Positions 1-8,890 of a stretch of DNA of 44,925 bases are shown in pieces. Source of the stretch: an uncultured Collinsella sp. (GTDB lineage Bacteria > Actinomycetota > Coriobacteriia > Coriobacteriales > Coriobacteriaceae); NCBI GenBank assembly GCA_900539735.1, contig UQDE01000017.1:1-44925 (forward strand), in the 5' to 3' direction. Position numbers and translations under genes: made by a program. Positions within the stretch are counted from its first letter, which is position 1, and each line of letters begins with the position of its first letter. Below the pieces are notes generated by a model. The model was not told the origin of the DNA. It was given only the letters and a program-made list of their open reading frames with translations, and searched no databases.

Positions 1-3
1 GAC

Positions 4-26
4 GGAAAGCACATTAAGTGCTTTCC
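4..26 (+). terminator. Perfect 9-bp hairpin, possible terminator of an upstream gene
   Basis: GGAAAGCAC and GTGCTTTCC form a perfect 9-bp stem around an ATTAA loop, followed by only three T residues. It may end a plus-strand gene lying left of the window. The short T-run makes the terminator role uncertain. I see no gene between here and the minus-strand terminator near 201. Confidence 0.4.
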
Positions 27-200
27 TTTGCGTGCGGAACTCGCGACAAACTTAACCCCCGCCCTCAGCCCCGGAGACCCTCCCTGCCGTCACTTTGTCC
101 AAACAGTTCTTGCTCCTCGCCGCTTCCGCGGCTCGAGGTCCCCGTTCTCCTCGGTGGGGTTGGTCTGATTATTCTTGTTGAAACTCCGCCTTTGGCTCAT

Positions 201-237
201 AAAAAACGGGAGATGCGATTTTACATCCCCCGTTTTT
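201..237 (-). terminator. Intrinsic terminator of the YfcE-type phosphodiesterase gene
   Basis: Read on the minus strand, a stem of about 14 bp (AAAAACGGGGGATG against CATCTCCCGTTTTT, one G-U pair) with an 8-nt loop ends in a T-run. It starts 8 nt past the stop codon of the phosphodiesterase gene. Confidence 0.85.
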
Positions 238-244
238 GTTGTGA

Positions 245-712
245 TTACTCTAGGTCAATAAACTTAGTGCTTATGATCTTGCCGTCTTTTACTAGCATTC
301 TGGCCATGGTGGGGCCTCGGGTGCCTCTGGGGTAGCTGGCGCTGCCCGGGTTGAGGACTAAGCAGCGGCCCACTTGGGCTTCTTTGGTTACGTGGGTATG
401 ACCGTTGATGGCTACGTCTACGGATCCCACCGGAAGGTCTTCGCGGTAGTGGGCTACGGCGAATTTGAGGCCTTCGTAGGTAAAGAGTGCAAGACGGTCT
501 ACATCGGGGCCGTAGTCGCGGTAGTAATCGTTGTTACCCAGTACGGCCCGCACGGGGGCGATGGTGCATAGGTGCTCGTAGTCCATCTCTGACGTGAGGT
601 CGCCGGCGTGGATAATCAGGTCTGCGCCCTCAAGCTCATCCAAGAGCGCAGGCGATAAATAGCCGTGGGTGTCCGAGATGATGTCGATGCGCTTGGCGCT
701 TGCACTGTTCAT
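245..712 (-). CDS. YfcE/MJ0936-type metallophosphoesterase
   Basis: A 155-residue protein of the small calcineurin-like phosphodiesterase family that includes E. coli YfcE. Members hydrolyse phosphodiesters with a two-metal centre; the natural substrate is usually unknown. The metal-ligand motifs are all visible in order: SDTHG (D14, H16), GDL (D38), GNND (N59-D61), AVAH (H87) and GHTH (H104, H106). The length is typical of the family and there is no signal peptide or membrane segment, so it should be cytoplasmic. The ATG at 712 has a GGAAGGG ribosome site at good spacing. It has its own terminator, and another terminator separates it from the response regulator upstream, so it is probably a single-gene unit. 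Family assignment is firm; the physiological role is not known. Confidence 0.9.
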   Translation of the reverse strand: MNSASAKRIDIISDTHGYLSPALLDELEGADLIIHAGDLTSEMDYEHLCTIAPVRAVLGNNDYYRDYGPDVDRLALFTYEGLKFAVAHYREDLPVGSVDVAINGHTHVTKEAQVGRCLVLNPGSASYPRGTRGPTMARMLVKDGKIISTKFIDLE

Positions 713-751
713 GGGATCCCTTCCGCAAAAAACGATTCGGCAGATACATAC

Positions 752-801
752 AAAAAGGCCCCACGGCTCCGCAGACGATGGGTCTACAGGGCTGCGGGGC
801 C
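752..801 (-). terminator. Terminator of the first LytTR response regulator operon
   Basis: On the minus strand GGCCCC pairs with GGGGCC around an inner CCGCAG/CTGCGG stem and is followed by TTTTTG. It lies just beyond the response-regulator stop codon and just upstream of the phosphodiesterase start. Confidence 0.8.
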
Positions 802-807
802 AGTGTG

Positions 808-1524
808 CTAGAGACTCAGGGCCTTCTTAAGCGGCACGACGCGGCGGCGCGAAACCGGCACGCGTTCGTCGACGCCCGTAATGCCCAGCTGGATGGCACC
901 CGAGGGCACCGTCTCGACATCCGTGACGCACGCCAAGTTGACGATATAGCGGCGGTGAACACGGAAGAAGCCAAAATCGCAGAGCTTGGCCTCAAACTGC
1001 GCCAGCGAGGTCGTCGACAAAAAGCGATCATCGACGGTATAGATGCAGGAGTAATCGTCCTTGGCCATGATAAAGCGAATGTCGTCCACGGGAATGAGCA
1101 CCTTGCGGCCGCCCTTTTCCACCGGGATACGCTCGATGGTCACCTTGCTGTCCGTAACCGGCTTGGTGCGTTGCATGACCTTCTCGATCGCGCGATCCAA
1201 GCGAGCTTCCTCGACCGGCTTCATCAGATAATCGACGGCATCCACGTCGAATGCCTCGACCGCATGGTCACTATACGCAGTCACAAACACGATCGCCGGC
1301 GGATTTTTGAGCTTATGCAGCGCCTCGGCAAGTTGCAGGCCCGAGGCACCGGGCATCGAGATATCGAGAAACACGACATCCACGCGACTTTCCATAAGCA
1401 TCTCGATGGCGGAGCGGACACTCGACGCCTCCGTGATCGTGCCGATCTTGCCCGTTTGCTCGAGCAGGAAGCGAAGCTCCGAGCGAGCCGGCGCCTCATC
1501 ATCCACAATCATCGCACGCAGCAT
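808..1524 (-). CDS. LytTR-family response regulator (first system)
   Basis: A 238-residue response regulator with an N-terminal receiver domain (about 1-120) and a C-terminal LytTR DNA-binding domain (about 138-238). The acidic pocket is at D8-D9 and the phospho-acceptor is D54 in FLDISMPG; the conserved lysine is in the YLMKP motif. LytTR proteins bind DNA through a beta-fold domain and commonly control envelope, transport or bacteriocin genes. I placed the start at ATG 1524, with GAAAGG upstream, instead of a TTG seven codons earlier. It lies 72 bp behind the sensor kinase gene at 1597-2940 and is clearly its partner. The protein is close in layout to the second regulator at 6696-7430, so the two systems probably arose by duplication. 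Target genes cannot be read from the sequence. Confidence 0.9.
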   Translation of the reverse strand: MLRAMIVDDEAPARSELRFLLEQTGKIGTITEASSVRSAIEMLMESRVDVVFLDISMPGASGLQLAEALHKLKNPPAIVFVTAYSDHAVEAFDVDAVDYLMKPVEEARLDRAIEKVMQRTKPVTDSKVTIERIPVEKGGRKVLIPVDDIRFIMAKDDYSCIYTVDDRFLSTTSLAQFEAKLCDFGFFRVHRRYIVNLACVTDVETVPSGAIQLGITGVDERVPVSRRRVVPLKKALSL

Positions 1525-1596
1525 AGGGATAAAACCTTTCGTCAACTAACTACGCCGGGCATCCGCCGCATGACGTTGAGCCCGTAGCCTTTTATT

Positions 1597-2940
1597 TTAC
1601 TCTTGAATGTCAAAGATGCTCTCTGACAAATCAAGATGAAGGAGCACTTTGGTGCCCTTGCCCGGCGCCGATTCGACACGCGTATAGGAGTGCGGCCCAT
1701 AAAAGCGATGGATGCGCTCCGAAATATTGTGCATGGCCACACCGGCGCCGCCACCCTGGGGAGAGCTGGCGTCGGGACGGGCAGAGCGCTCGTCAAACAG
1801 TCTGGCGGCGGTACCCTCATCCATGCCCACGCCGTTGTCGGCCACGGCAATCAGGATTGCGTCGTCGCCGTCTTGATGGACGGTCACGTCGATCCGCAGG
1901 GCGTCGTCATCGCCCATGCCATGCCGCACGGCGTTCTCGACGATGGGCTGGATTACAAAGGCCGGGACCAACGTGTCCTCGACATCCTCGGAGACATCGA
2001 AGGTCGCCAGTACGCGGTCCTCGCCAAAGCGCGCCTTCTCAAACGTCAGGTAGCGCTTGGTCTGGGCAACCTCGCGCGAGACCGGGATAAGCGACCCCGA
2101 GTTGTCGAGCGTGGCGCGATAGAACGAGGAGAACTCGCGCAGCAGCTCGCGGGCACGCAGCGGATCGGTGCGTGTAAACGACGCGATGGTGTTGAGCGTG
2201 TTGAACAGAAAATGCGGATTGATCTGCGCCTGCAGGGCCCGTACCTCGGCACGGGCCGTGAGCTCCTTTTGCACCTCGAGCTCGTGGATGGCGAGCTGCG
2301 TGGACAGGATCTCGGCAAAGCCCGAGGCGAGTGCATACTGGGTACGGTCGACGGCGCGCGGGGTCTTGTAGTAGAACTTGAGCGTGCCGACGGTGCGGTC
2401 GCCCACCTTGATGGGCGCGATGATACCGGCGGGAACATGGTTGTGCGAGCCATCCGAACCCACCACGTCTACCACGCGGTTGAACGACTGCACGATGCCG
2501 TGCTCAATGACGTAGCGCGTGGCAAGCGTGTGGATGGGCGAGTCGGGCAGTAGCTTTTCCTCGAACTCGCCCGCGCAGGCCAGCACGTTGCCCTCATCGG
2601 TGATGGCAACGGTCATGGCACGTGTCTCGGGCAGAATACGTCGGCACACCAAAAGCGCTGATTCCTGTGTCAGGCCGCCCTTAATGTCCTCGAGCATGGC
2701 CGAGGCAACCGAAAGCGTCTCCTCGGTGTACTGGGAGCGTACCGAATCGGGATTGAGCGTCAAATAGATAAAGATGCACAGGAAGATGCACAGTAACGCA
2801 CAGGCGATCACCGTGGCAATCGGCTCAATGCCAGTCGCCAGGGCAAAGATAAAGTACACCAACACGCAAACGGCGCAGACAACGGCGATGATGCGAAAGA
2901 TTGAAATTGAATTATCGCGCTGAGCGCGGCGGTCGATCAT
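1597..2940 (-). CDS. LytS-type sensor histidine kinase (first system)
   Basis: A 447-residue membrane sensor kinase. Two hydrophobic segments (about 16-36 and 42-62) are followed by a GAF-like cytoplasmic region (about 75-215), then the His_kinase domain with the phospho-acceptor H243 in INPHFLFNT, and an HATPase domain with N336 (QPIVENAVRHG) and DNGVGM (368-373). The classical LytS kinase has a longer multi-helix input domain; here only two helices are present, so the signal may be sensed by the cytoplasmic region. The ATG overlaps the stop codon of the upstream glycosyltransferase (ATGA), so the two are translationally coupled. The response regulator follows. Kinase assignment is secure; the ligand is unknown. 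Confidence 0.9.
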   Translation of the reverse strand: MIDRRAQRDNSISIFRIIAVVCAVCVLVYFIFALATGIEPIATVIACALLCIFLCIFIYLTLNPDSVRSQYTEETLSVASAMLEDIKGGLTQESALLVCRRILPETRAMTVAITDEGNVLACAGEFEEKLLPDSPIHTLATRYVIEHGIVQSFNRVVDVVGSDGSHNHVPAGIIAPIKVGDRTVGTLKFYYKTPRAVDRTQYALASGFAEILSTQLAIHELEVQKELTARAEVRALQAQINPHFLFNTLNTIASFTRTDPLRARELLREFSSFYRATLDNSGSLIPVSREVAQTKRYLTFEKARFGEDRVLATFDVSEDVEDTLVPAFVIQPIVENAVRHGMGDDDALRIDVTVHQDGDDAILIAVADNGVGMDEGTAARLFDERSARPDASSPQGGGAGVAMHNISERIHRFYGPHSYTRVESAPGKGTKVLLHLDLSESIFDIQE

Positions 2941-4124
2941 TCAGCCCCCTCCAGGATGCTAATCAGCTGTGCGTCGCGCCAAAGTTCGTCCATGATCTTG
3001 GGCCAGAAACTCTGAAAACGCAGGTAGCTTGCGGCGTTTTGGCGGGCATAGGTCTTGGCCTCGTCAATACCATGACGCCAGATGCGCAGATACCCCTCGT
3101 GCTCGCGGGTAAACATGCTGCGGACCATGGCAGTCTTGCGCACGCGGTCGTCGAGCTCGCGCGAGATCCACGGACCCGGATAGGGCATGAGTGATGCGGC
3201 CGTAACCGGAATGAGCTCCTTTTGGTGCGCAGCGAACGTCAGCTTGGCCCGCTCGTAGTACCAACGGTACACGTCCTGCATAAAGCGCGGCGAGCGCTTC
3301 TCGGACTCGGGCGGCAGGTGGCGCACGGTCCACTCGTTATCGAACCACACGTCGTAGCCAAACATGCGCATGTTAAACAGGTAGTCCAGATCCTCGCCGC
3401 GGGTGATAAACGGGTCGAAGGCCACGCGTGTAAAGGCGCGGGCGTGGAGGGCCATCAGGCCGCCGCACACGTAATTGGAGCGCGAAATGCGGGTGCCTGA
3501 GAGCGCCTTTTTCATCCAGCGATTGAACTCGATACGCTTGGTCCACCAGCGATGGCAAATGCCCGCTTTGTCCGTGGGAGCCAGCGGCGACCCGTCGCGA
3601 TCGTAAAAGTATCCGCTCTTGACTAAAATCGGCAGGCCCTGACGTGTCTGTTGGCCCAGTGCATAGGTCGCACGCTTCATAAAGTCGGCATCGATGACGG
3701 TCTCGTCGTCATCCAAAAACACAACCGCGTCGTGCCCCAACACCGCCGCGCAGGCAAGACCCATGTTGCGAATGGCGCCGTAGCCGCGCAGGCTCACGCA
3801 CTCGCCCGAGCCTTTGGGCGCAATCTGCGCCACGCGGTCGGCAACACGCGAAGCCTGAGTATTGGTAACGATGGTGACCTTAAGTGTGGGATGCGCATTG
3901 ACGATTTCGTGCACACGATGGGATACGTCGGCCGTGGCAGAAACCGGACAGACCACCAAGAGAATGATGCGCGGAATGTCGCGTACCTGTTCGAGCGAAG
4001 TCAGGCAGCGATCGAGTTCCGGGTTGGCGGCATTGAGCGACGTCGAGTGATCGTAGGTGCCGGGAGCGTTTGCTTGGGTATCATCGCCTGCCCAATATGT
4101 TGGGATCACAACCGTGGCGTTCAT
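2937..4124 (-). CDS. Family 2-like glycosyltransferase
   Basis: A 395-residue cytoplasmic protein with a GT-A fold signature. It has an N-terminal VVIPTYWAG nucleotide-sugar binding start, an AIRNMG segment, a FLDDDE motif fitting the metal-binding DxD, then TRGEDLDYLFN and a W/H-rich acceptor region (VRHLPP). Such enzymes transfer a sugar from an activated donor to a cell-surface glycan or lipid; donor and acceptor are not predictable here. The start at ATG 4124 is supported by AAGGAGGG; a longer frame beginning at 4169 would run back through a terminator hairpin. It overlaps the downstream sensor kinase by ATGA, which suggests the two-component system works with, or is made alongside, a surface-glycan enzyme. 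Few actinobacterial two-component operons begin with a glycosyltransferase, so the linkage deserves attention. Confidence 0.85.
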   Translation of the reverse strand: MNATVVIPTYWAGDDTQANAPGTYDHSTSLNAANPELDRCLTSLEQVRDIPRIILLVVCPVSATADVSHRVHEIVNAHPTLKVTIVTNTQASRVADRVAQIAPKGSGECVSLRGYGAIRNMGLACAAVLGHDAVVFLDDDETVIDADFMKRATYALGQQTRQGLPILVKSGYFYDRDGSPLAPTDKAGICHRWWTKRIEFNRWMKKALSGTRISRSNYVCGGLMALHARAFTRVAFDPFITRGEDLDYLFNMRMFGYDVWFDNEWTVRHLPPESEKRSPRFMQDVYRWYYERAKLTFAAHQKELIPVTAASLMPYPGPWISRELDDRVRKTAMVRSMFTREHEGYLRIWRHGIDEAKTYARQNAASYLRFQSFWPKIMDELWRDAQLISILEGAE

Positions 4125-4146
4125 ACCTTTACCCTCCTTGCAACAC

Positions 4147-4181
4147 AAAAACGGGGCGCCGCCAAACACAGGCGACGCCCC
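4147..4181 (-). terminator. Terminator-like hairpin immediately upstream of the glycosyltransferase ribosome site
   Basis: On the minus strand GGGGCGTCGCC pairs with GGCGGCGCCCC (one mismatch) and is followed by G and TTTTT. The glycosyltransferase Shine-Dalgarno begins only about 7 nt after the T-run. It may end the MFS transcript, or sit in the glycosyltransferase leader as an attenuator, or both. Confidence 0.75.
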
Positions 4182-4306
4182 GCGACCTAGCTGATTCCAT
4201 CATACCCACTTGGGCTAAACATTGTTCGGAAGTCAGAATGATTTATGCGGCTACTTCCAAAAGAGTACTGCAGATAGGCCCAATTGCTGTACTGAGCCCG
4301 GTTGCC

Positions 4307-5557
4307 TTACGCCGCCGCCTGAGTCATGCGGGACAGGCGAACCAGCAGCATAAAGCCAACGATCAGCAGCACGCCAATGGAAAGGACGCCCAGCGACGGG
4401 TTGCCGGTCAGCGAGGTGACGACCGACACCAGGAAGGTGCCCATGACGCTTGCATAGCGACCGAAGATGTCAAAGAAGCCGTAGTACTCGTTGGACTTTT
4501 CCTTGGGGATAATGCGGCCAAAGTAGCTACGGCTGAGCGCCTGCACGCCGCCCTGGAACAGGCCGACCATAATGGCAAGCACCCAGAATTCAAAGGCGGT
4601 CTTTAGGAAGAACGCGGCGAACAGCACAATGCCCATGTAGGCGGCGACCGCCACCAGGATCATGTTGAGCGTGCCCACGCGTCCGGCGAGCTTGCCGTAG
4701 ATGATGGCGGACGGAAAGGCCACGAACTGCGTAACGAGCAACGCCAGCACCAGCTGCGTCGAGTCGATGCCCAAAGCCGATCCGTAGCTGGTGGCCATGG
4801 AAATGACCGTGTGGACGCCATCGATATAGAAGAAGAACGCGACCATGTAGACCAGCACGGTCTTGTTGTGGGCGATCTCGCGCATGGTGTGTCCGACCTC
4901 GGAGAACACACCGCCCACGATGCGGCCGATAGTGTCCTCGGGACCGCGCTCGCGACCATACTTTTGCTTATAGGTGTGAATGAGCGGCAGGGTAAAGATG
5001 AGCCACCAGGCACCAGTGATGATAAAAGACAGACGCGTTGCCAGCATGGTGGGGACGCCAAGAGCGGGGCCACCCATGATGAGCGCCAGGCAGATGACGA
5101 ACGGCACGGTGGAACCGATGTAGCCCCAGGCATAACCCGAGCTGGACACGGCGTCCATGCGCTCGTCGGTGGTAACGTCGGGCAGCATGGCGTCGTAGAA
5201 TGTCATAGAAGAGTTAAGGCCGATGGTGCACAGCACGTACACGGTCAAAAATGCCATGGCGGACATTGGGATAGCCTGCGCCAGGCAAAGAACCAGGCCC
5301 GTGAGGAAAAAGCCCAAGAAGAACTTGATTTTGTTGCCAGCGCAGTCGGCAAGTGCGCCCAGAATGGGCATGAGCATGGCGATGACCAGCGAGGCGATCG
5401 TCTGTGCATTGCCCCAGGCGACCACCAGGTCGGCCGAGGAAGCGCCGGTATTGATGGCGTTAAAGTAAATGGGCACCACCGAGGTATTGAGCAGCACGAG
5501 GGCCGAATTGCCCACATCATACATAACCCAGTTACGCTCGAGCTTGGTGTATTTCAT
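4307..5557 (-). CDS. MFS transporter of the UMF1/Atg22-like family
   Basis: A 416-residue polytopic protein with about twelve hydrophobic segments spread over its whole length. Features typical of the UMF1 (Atg22-like) branch of the major facilitator superfamily are visible: an N-terminal YDVGNSA segment, GALADCAGNK in the loop after the second/third helix, and FYDAMLPDV further on. A charged central loop (about 195-215) separates the two six-helix halves. Members are poorly characterised; relatives are suggested to export amino acids or unknown solutes. The ATG at 5557 gives the usual N-terminus. It lies about 100 bp downstream of the phospholipase C-like gene on the same strand, with no clear terminator between them, and may be co-transcribed with it. 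Substrate is unknown. Confidence 0.85.
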   Translation of the reverse strand: MKYTKLERNWVMYDVGNSALVLLNTSVVPIYFNAINTGASSADLVVAWGNAQTIASLVIAMLMPILGALADCAGNKIKFFLGFFLTGLVLCLAQAIPMSAMAFLTVYVLCTIGLNSSMTFYDAMLPDVTTDERMDAVSSSGYAWGYIGSTVPFVICLALIMGGPALGVPTMLATRLSFIITGAWWLIFTLPLIHTYKQKYGRERGPEDTIGRIVGGVFSEVGHTMREIAHNKTVLVYMVAFFFYIDGVHTVISMATSYGSALGIDSTQLVLALLVTQFVAFPSAIIYGKLAGRVGTLNMILVAVAAYMGIVLFAAFFLKTAFEFWVLAIMVGLFQGGVQALSRSYFGRIIPKEKSNEYYGFFDIFGRYASVMGTFLVSVVTSLTGNPSLGVLSIGVLLIVGFMLLVRLSRMTQAAA

Positions 5558-5658
5558 GGACAGGGACCCTTCGTATTCGCCCGATATGCAGTTAGTTCAT
5601 CGTACCCCAATTGTCCAGAACCGCCGGTAAGGATTCGGCAAAGGGGCACGCACGGGCC

Positions 5659-6603
5659 CTATTCCTCGCGGTCGAACTCCTCATCGGCATTGAGCACGCG
5701 ACCGCTGTAGTTGACGTGACTGGTCACGGCATCCATGTCACCGGTCTCGATAAAACGTGCGACCGTGCACTCGTAATCGCCCAGCGCGCGATCAAAGACC
5801 TCGGGGAAACTCTCGTTCGAGACCTCGTCGGTAAAGGGATTCTTCCATGTCAGATGGCCCAGGTTACCGGTGCGCTCGGGCAACTCCGTCGTCACGCGAT
5901 GAGCAAGGCCGTCGAGCAGCGAGTAATCGTGCACCAAGCCCTCAACCAGCGAGATCGCGCGCGTCTTTGCGGAGCCGGCCGGCTCAATCGCGCGGTAAAG
6001 TCGCTGCATATTGGCAACGGCAGCACCGTACTCCCCCGCCGGAATGTCAATGCCGTACACGCGTCCGGCAACATAGCTCATCAGCACGCCGGCCACGCGA
6101 TTGATGCGATCAGTGGTGACGATCTCGCCCGCCGGCGGGTAATCGTCAACCGTAGCGCCATCGCGTTTAAGCTGCAGCATCAGCACATCCAGGTCGCTCT
6201 CGATCACGGCATGGACCTGACTGCTCGAATCCTCAAGCTCTGAATCGGACTCGACAATGCCAAACTGCTGCTCATAGACAAAGGGATGAGCGTTGCGGTC
6301 GAGCACGTAATGAGACAGCAGGCCCAGCGCAAAGGCACGACCCAAGCTGGCGTCGCGCGGCAGCAGATGCGACACGCCGTCGCGCAGGCACGCAAACTGA
6401 CGAGACATGCGCGACCGATGCATGACCTGCGCCAGCAGCGCGCAGTCGGAAACACGCGGTGTCAGAATGTGAAAGAAAAACGGGTCGGGGCCTTGGTTGC
6501 CCAAGATAAAGGCAATGCGCTCTTCATCGGACGTGATGACGCCCTGTGGAAGACGGTCGATGCTTTCCTCGCCAAACAGATGATGGGTGATAAGCGCGGG
6601 CAT
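5659..6603 (-). CDS. Zinc-dependent phospholipase C-like protein
   Basis: A 314-residue protein resembling the zinc-dependent phospholipase C family found in clostridia and coriobacteria. The His/Asp pattern of the fold is present: an N-terminal ITHHLFGE, then GNQGPDPFFFH, LLSHYVLDRNAHPFVY and SSQVHAVIESDLD, which together can supply metal ligands. No signal peptide is visible, so unlike secreted clostridial alpha-toxin this version should act inside the cell. Such cytoplasmic members are usually annotated only by domain. The start at ATG 6603 is chosen because of AAAGGA upstream; a frame ten codons longer exists. It follows the second LytTR system by about 90 bp and may be read from the same promoter. 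Enzymatic activity is inferred, not shown. Confidence 0.8.
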   Translation of the reverse strand: MPALITHHLFGEESIDRLPQGVITSDEERIAFILGNQGPDPFFFHILTPRVSDCALLAQVMHRSRMSRQFACLRDGVSHLLPRDASLGRAFALGLLSHYVLDRNAHPFVYEQQFGIVESDSELEDSSSQVHAVIESDLDVLMLQLKRDGATVDDYPPAGEIVTTDRINRVAGVLMSYVAGRVYGIDIPAGEYGAAVANMQRLYRAIEPAGSAKTRAISLVEGLVHDYSLLDGLAHRVTTELPERTGNLGHLTWKNPFTDEVSNESFPEVFDRALGDYECTVARFIETGDMDAVTSHVNYSGRVLNADEEFDREE

Positions 6604-6695
6604 AATGATCCTTTCGATTTCATTCGATGCCACCCATTATGCCCACCGCGCGCCCATGCCAAACCTGCGATGGTAAACGACGGCACGCAGACCGT

Positions 6696-7430
6696 CTACG
6701 CAAGCCCCAAGTGTGCTTTAACCTCGGCAGCGCGACGGCGGGACACGGGCACCGTCGAGGTTACGCGATCGAGCCTGAGCTCCATAAGACCCGTGGAACC
6801 GATCTCGACATTGTGCACGTCTTCCAAATTGACCAGATAGCTGCGATGAACGCGAATAAAGCCCTCGGAGACCAAGCGACGCTCGAGCGAAGAGATCGAC
6901 TCATTGATCAGGTACGTTCCCTCGGCGCAGATGGCGTTGCAAAAATCGGCGCGCGCCTCAAAGTAGCAGACGTCTGCGGCGGGAATGAACACCTTTTTGC
7001 CCCCGCGGTCCACCGTCAGACGCAAAGGCTGGCGCGGAGCGTGGATAACACGACGGACACCCAAGGCTGCCTCGATCTTGTCGAGTGCCTTTGACAGGCG
7101 TGCGTCCTCGACCGGCTTGACGACATAATCGACGGCATCGAGGTTATACGCATCAGCCGCATACTCGGCAAACGCCGTCACAAACACAACCACCGGCGGC
7201 GTCTTTAGGTTCTGCAGCGTCTCGGCAAGCTCAATTCCCGAGCGACCGGGCATGGTAATGTCTAAAAACAGCACGTCGGGCTTGTTCGACAGAATCGACT
7301 CCACGGCTTCGGTGACATTGCCCGCCTCGGCAATCTGGCCCACACGCGTATCCTTTTCCAACAGATAGCGTAGCTCAGCCCTAATGGGAGGTTCGTCATC
7401 AACCACCAAGATGTTCCAGCCTTCGGACAT
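6696..7430 (-). CDS. LytTR-family response regulator (second system)
   Basis: A 244-residue regulator with a receiver domain (D11-D12 pocket, phospho-acceptor D57 in FLDITMPG, lysine in YVVKP) and a C-terminal LytTR DNA-binding domain (about 140-244). It parallels the regulator at 808-1524 almost segment by segment (SELRFLLE/AELRYLLE, FLDIxMPG, RVHRxYxVNL), which points to duplication. The ATG at 7430 follows GAGGGG. The partner kinase ends 38 bp upstream. The phospholipase C-like and MFS genes follow on the same strand and are possible targets or operon members; that is inference from position only. Confidence 0.9.
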   Translation of the reverse strand: MSEGWNILVVDDEPPIRAELRYLLEKDTRVGQIAEAGNVTEAVESILSNKPDVLFLDITMPGRSGIELAETLQNLKTPPVVVFVTAFAEYAADAYNLDAVDYVVKPVEDARLSKALDKIEAALGVRRVIHAPRQPLRLTVDRGGKKVFIPAADVCYFEARADFCNAICAEGTYLINESISSLERRLVSEGFIRVHRSYLVNLEDVHNVEIGSTGLMELRLDRVTSTVPVSRRRAAEVKAHLGLA

Positions 7431-7468
7431 ATGTGCTTCCCCTCTTTTTCTCTCAATCCAACCGCGTG

Positions 7469-8854
7469 CTACGCCGTCAACGGCGCGGGCTCATGCGGCT
7501 CGCCGTTCAGCTCGACGATGACCTGCGTTCCCACGCCCTCCTGGGACTTCACGCGCATGCCGGAATCTTCTCCGTAAAAGAAATGGATGCGCTGAAGCAC
7601 GTTGAAGAGCGCCAGGCCGCAACCTCGCTTGACGGAGCCGTCGGCGGTAATGCTCTCGGGCTCCTCCAGGCGATGTTGCTCAAACAGATGCGCGCAGACC
7701 TCTTCGCTCATACCGATGCCATCGTCCTCGACGATAATCTCCAAACCGTCATCGGTCTCGAAAGCCCTAACATGAATAGAAAGCGGCTCGGTCTCGCGCT
7801 GCGCGTGCTTGATGCAGTTTTCGAGCAACGGCTGCAAGATAAACGGCGGCACCATGCAATCGCGCACCTCAAAGTCGATATCGACCGAGACGCGCAGACG
7901 GCCGTCGCCATAACGAGCCTGCATAAGATTGATATAGCGAGTGCCCTGTTCCACCTCGTGCTCGAGCGTGGTGAGGGTATCGGAATCAGAAAGCGTCTGA
8001 CGGTAGTAGTTGGAGAAGTCGATCAGCAGCGACCTGGCCTTGTCCGGCTCGGTACGTACGAGTGACACGATGGTGCTGATGGTGTTAAACAGAAAATGAG
8101 GATCGACCTGCGATTGCAAGGCGCGCAGCTCCACGCGGGCCGTAAGCTCGTCCTGGCGCTCAAGCTCAAAGCTCGCAAGCTGCGTGGAAATGAGGTCGGC
8201 AAAGCCCGAGGCAAGCGCCGTCTGGCGCATATCGATGCTGCTCAGACGGGGATAATACAGCTCGAGCGTGCCCACGCAATGCCCGCGCACGGTAAGCGGT
8301 GCGACAATACCGGCGCGCAGGCGCGGAAAGTAGCCACCCGTCTCGGTCGAGGCATCGCGCGAGAACACGCTTTGCTCACCGCTGTTGATCACGTTGAGCG
8401 TAGTCCGCAGTACCACCGGGGTGCCCGCGGGGCATTTTGCCGAGTCCTCGCCCCAGCTCGCCAACACCTGCCTGCCGTCGGTAAAGCAGATGGCAGAGGC
8501 GATAGTTTCGGACAGGATGATCTTAGAGGCGCCCAGAGCAGCTTCGGGCGTAAGGCCGCGCGACGTGTAGGCGAATATTTTTGATGCGATGGCGAGCGTG
8601 CGGTCGGTTGCGCTCGATGTGAGGTCGTCGGGAACGACAAAGACGTACGAGAAGAAGAAGCACAGCATGACCAAGCCGGCAATGACGACAACGGCCGGAA
8701 CGGGATTGGGATTATCGGTTAGATCCCAGATGAGCAGCAGGATAAGCAGTGGAACGACAATACCGAGCAAGATGGCTTGAACCACATGCTGAGCGGTACG
8801 AAAGACCTTGGTAGAGTTGTAGCTCTTGCCCAGAATCAGCCTATTGAGATTCAC
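7469..8854 (-). CDS. LytS-type sensor histidine kinase (second system)
   Basis: A 461-residue membrane kinase with two N-terminal hydrophobic segments (about 25-45 and 53-74), a GAF-like cytoplasmic region, a His_kinase motif VDPHFLFNT and an HATPase domain (LQPLLENCIKHAQ, EDDGIGM). The acceptor box has Asp where the first system has Asn before the Pro-His. I chose GTG 8854 because AAGGAG lies 6 nt upstream; an ATG two codons earlier sits directly on the ribosome site, and a frame up to 55 codons longer would run through a terminator. It pairs with the regulator 38 bp downstream. The close similarity to the kinase at 1597-2940 suggests paralogous signalling systems within 8 kb. The stimulus is unknown. 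Confidence 0.88.
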   Translation of the reverse strand: MNLNRLILGKSYNSTKVFRTAQHVVQAILLGIVVPLLILLLIWDLTDNPNPVPAVVVIAGLVMLCFFFSYVFVVPDDLTSSATDRTLAIASKIFAYTSRGLTPEAALGASKIILSETIASAICFTDGRQVLASWGEDSAKCPAGTPVVLRTTLNVINSGEQSVFSRDASTETGGYFPRLRAGIVAPLTVRGHCVGTLELYYPRLSSIDMRQTALASGFADLISTQLASFELERQDELTARVELRALQSQVDPHFLFNTISTIVSLVRTEPDKARSLLIDFSNYYRQTLSDSDTLTTLEHEVEQGTRYINLMQARYGDGRLRVSVDIDFEVRDCMVPPFILQPLLENCIKHAQRETEPLSIHVRAFETDDGLEIIVEDDGIGMSEEVCAHLFEQHRLEEPESITADGSVKRGCGLALFNVLQRIHFFYGEDSGMRVKSQEGVGTQVIVELNGEPHEPAPLTA

Positions 8855-8890
8855 CGTCATCTCCTTCTTACTGACGCACCCCATAGCAAT

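Noticed and set aside
18..335. A 105-codon plus-strand frame at the left edge
   Set aside because: It runs through a terminator and into the opposite-strand phosphodiesterase gene; composition is not protein-like.
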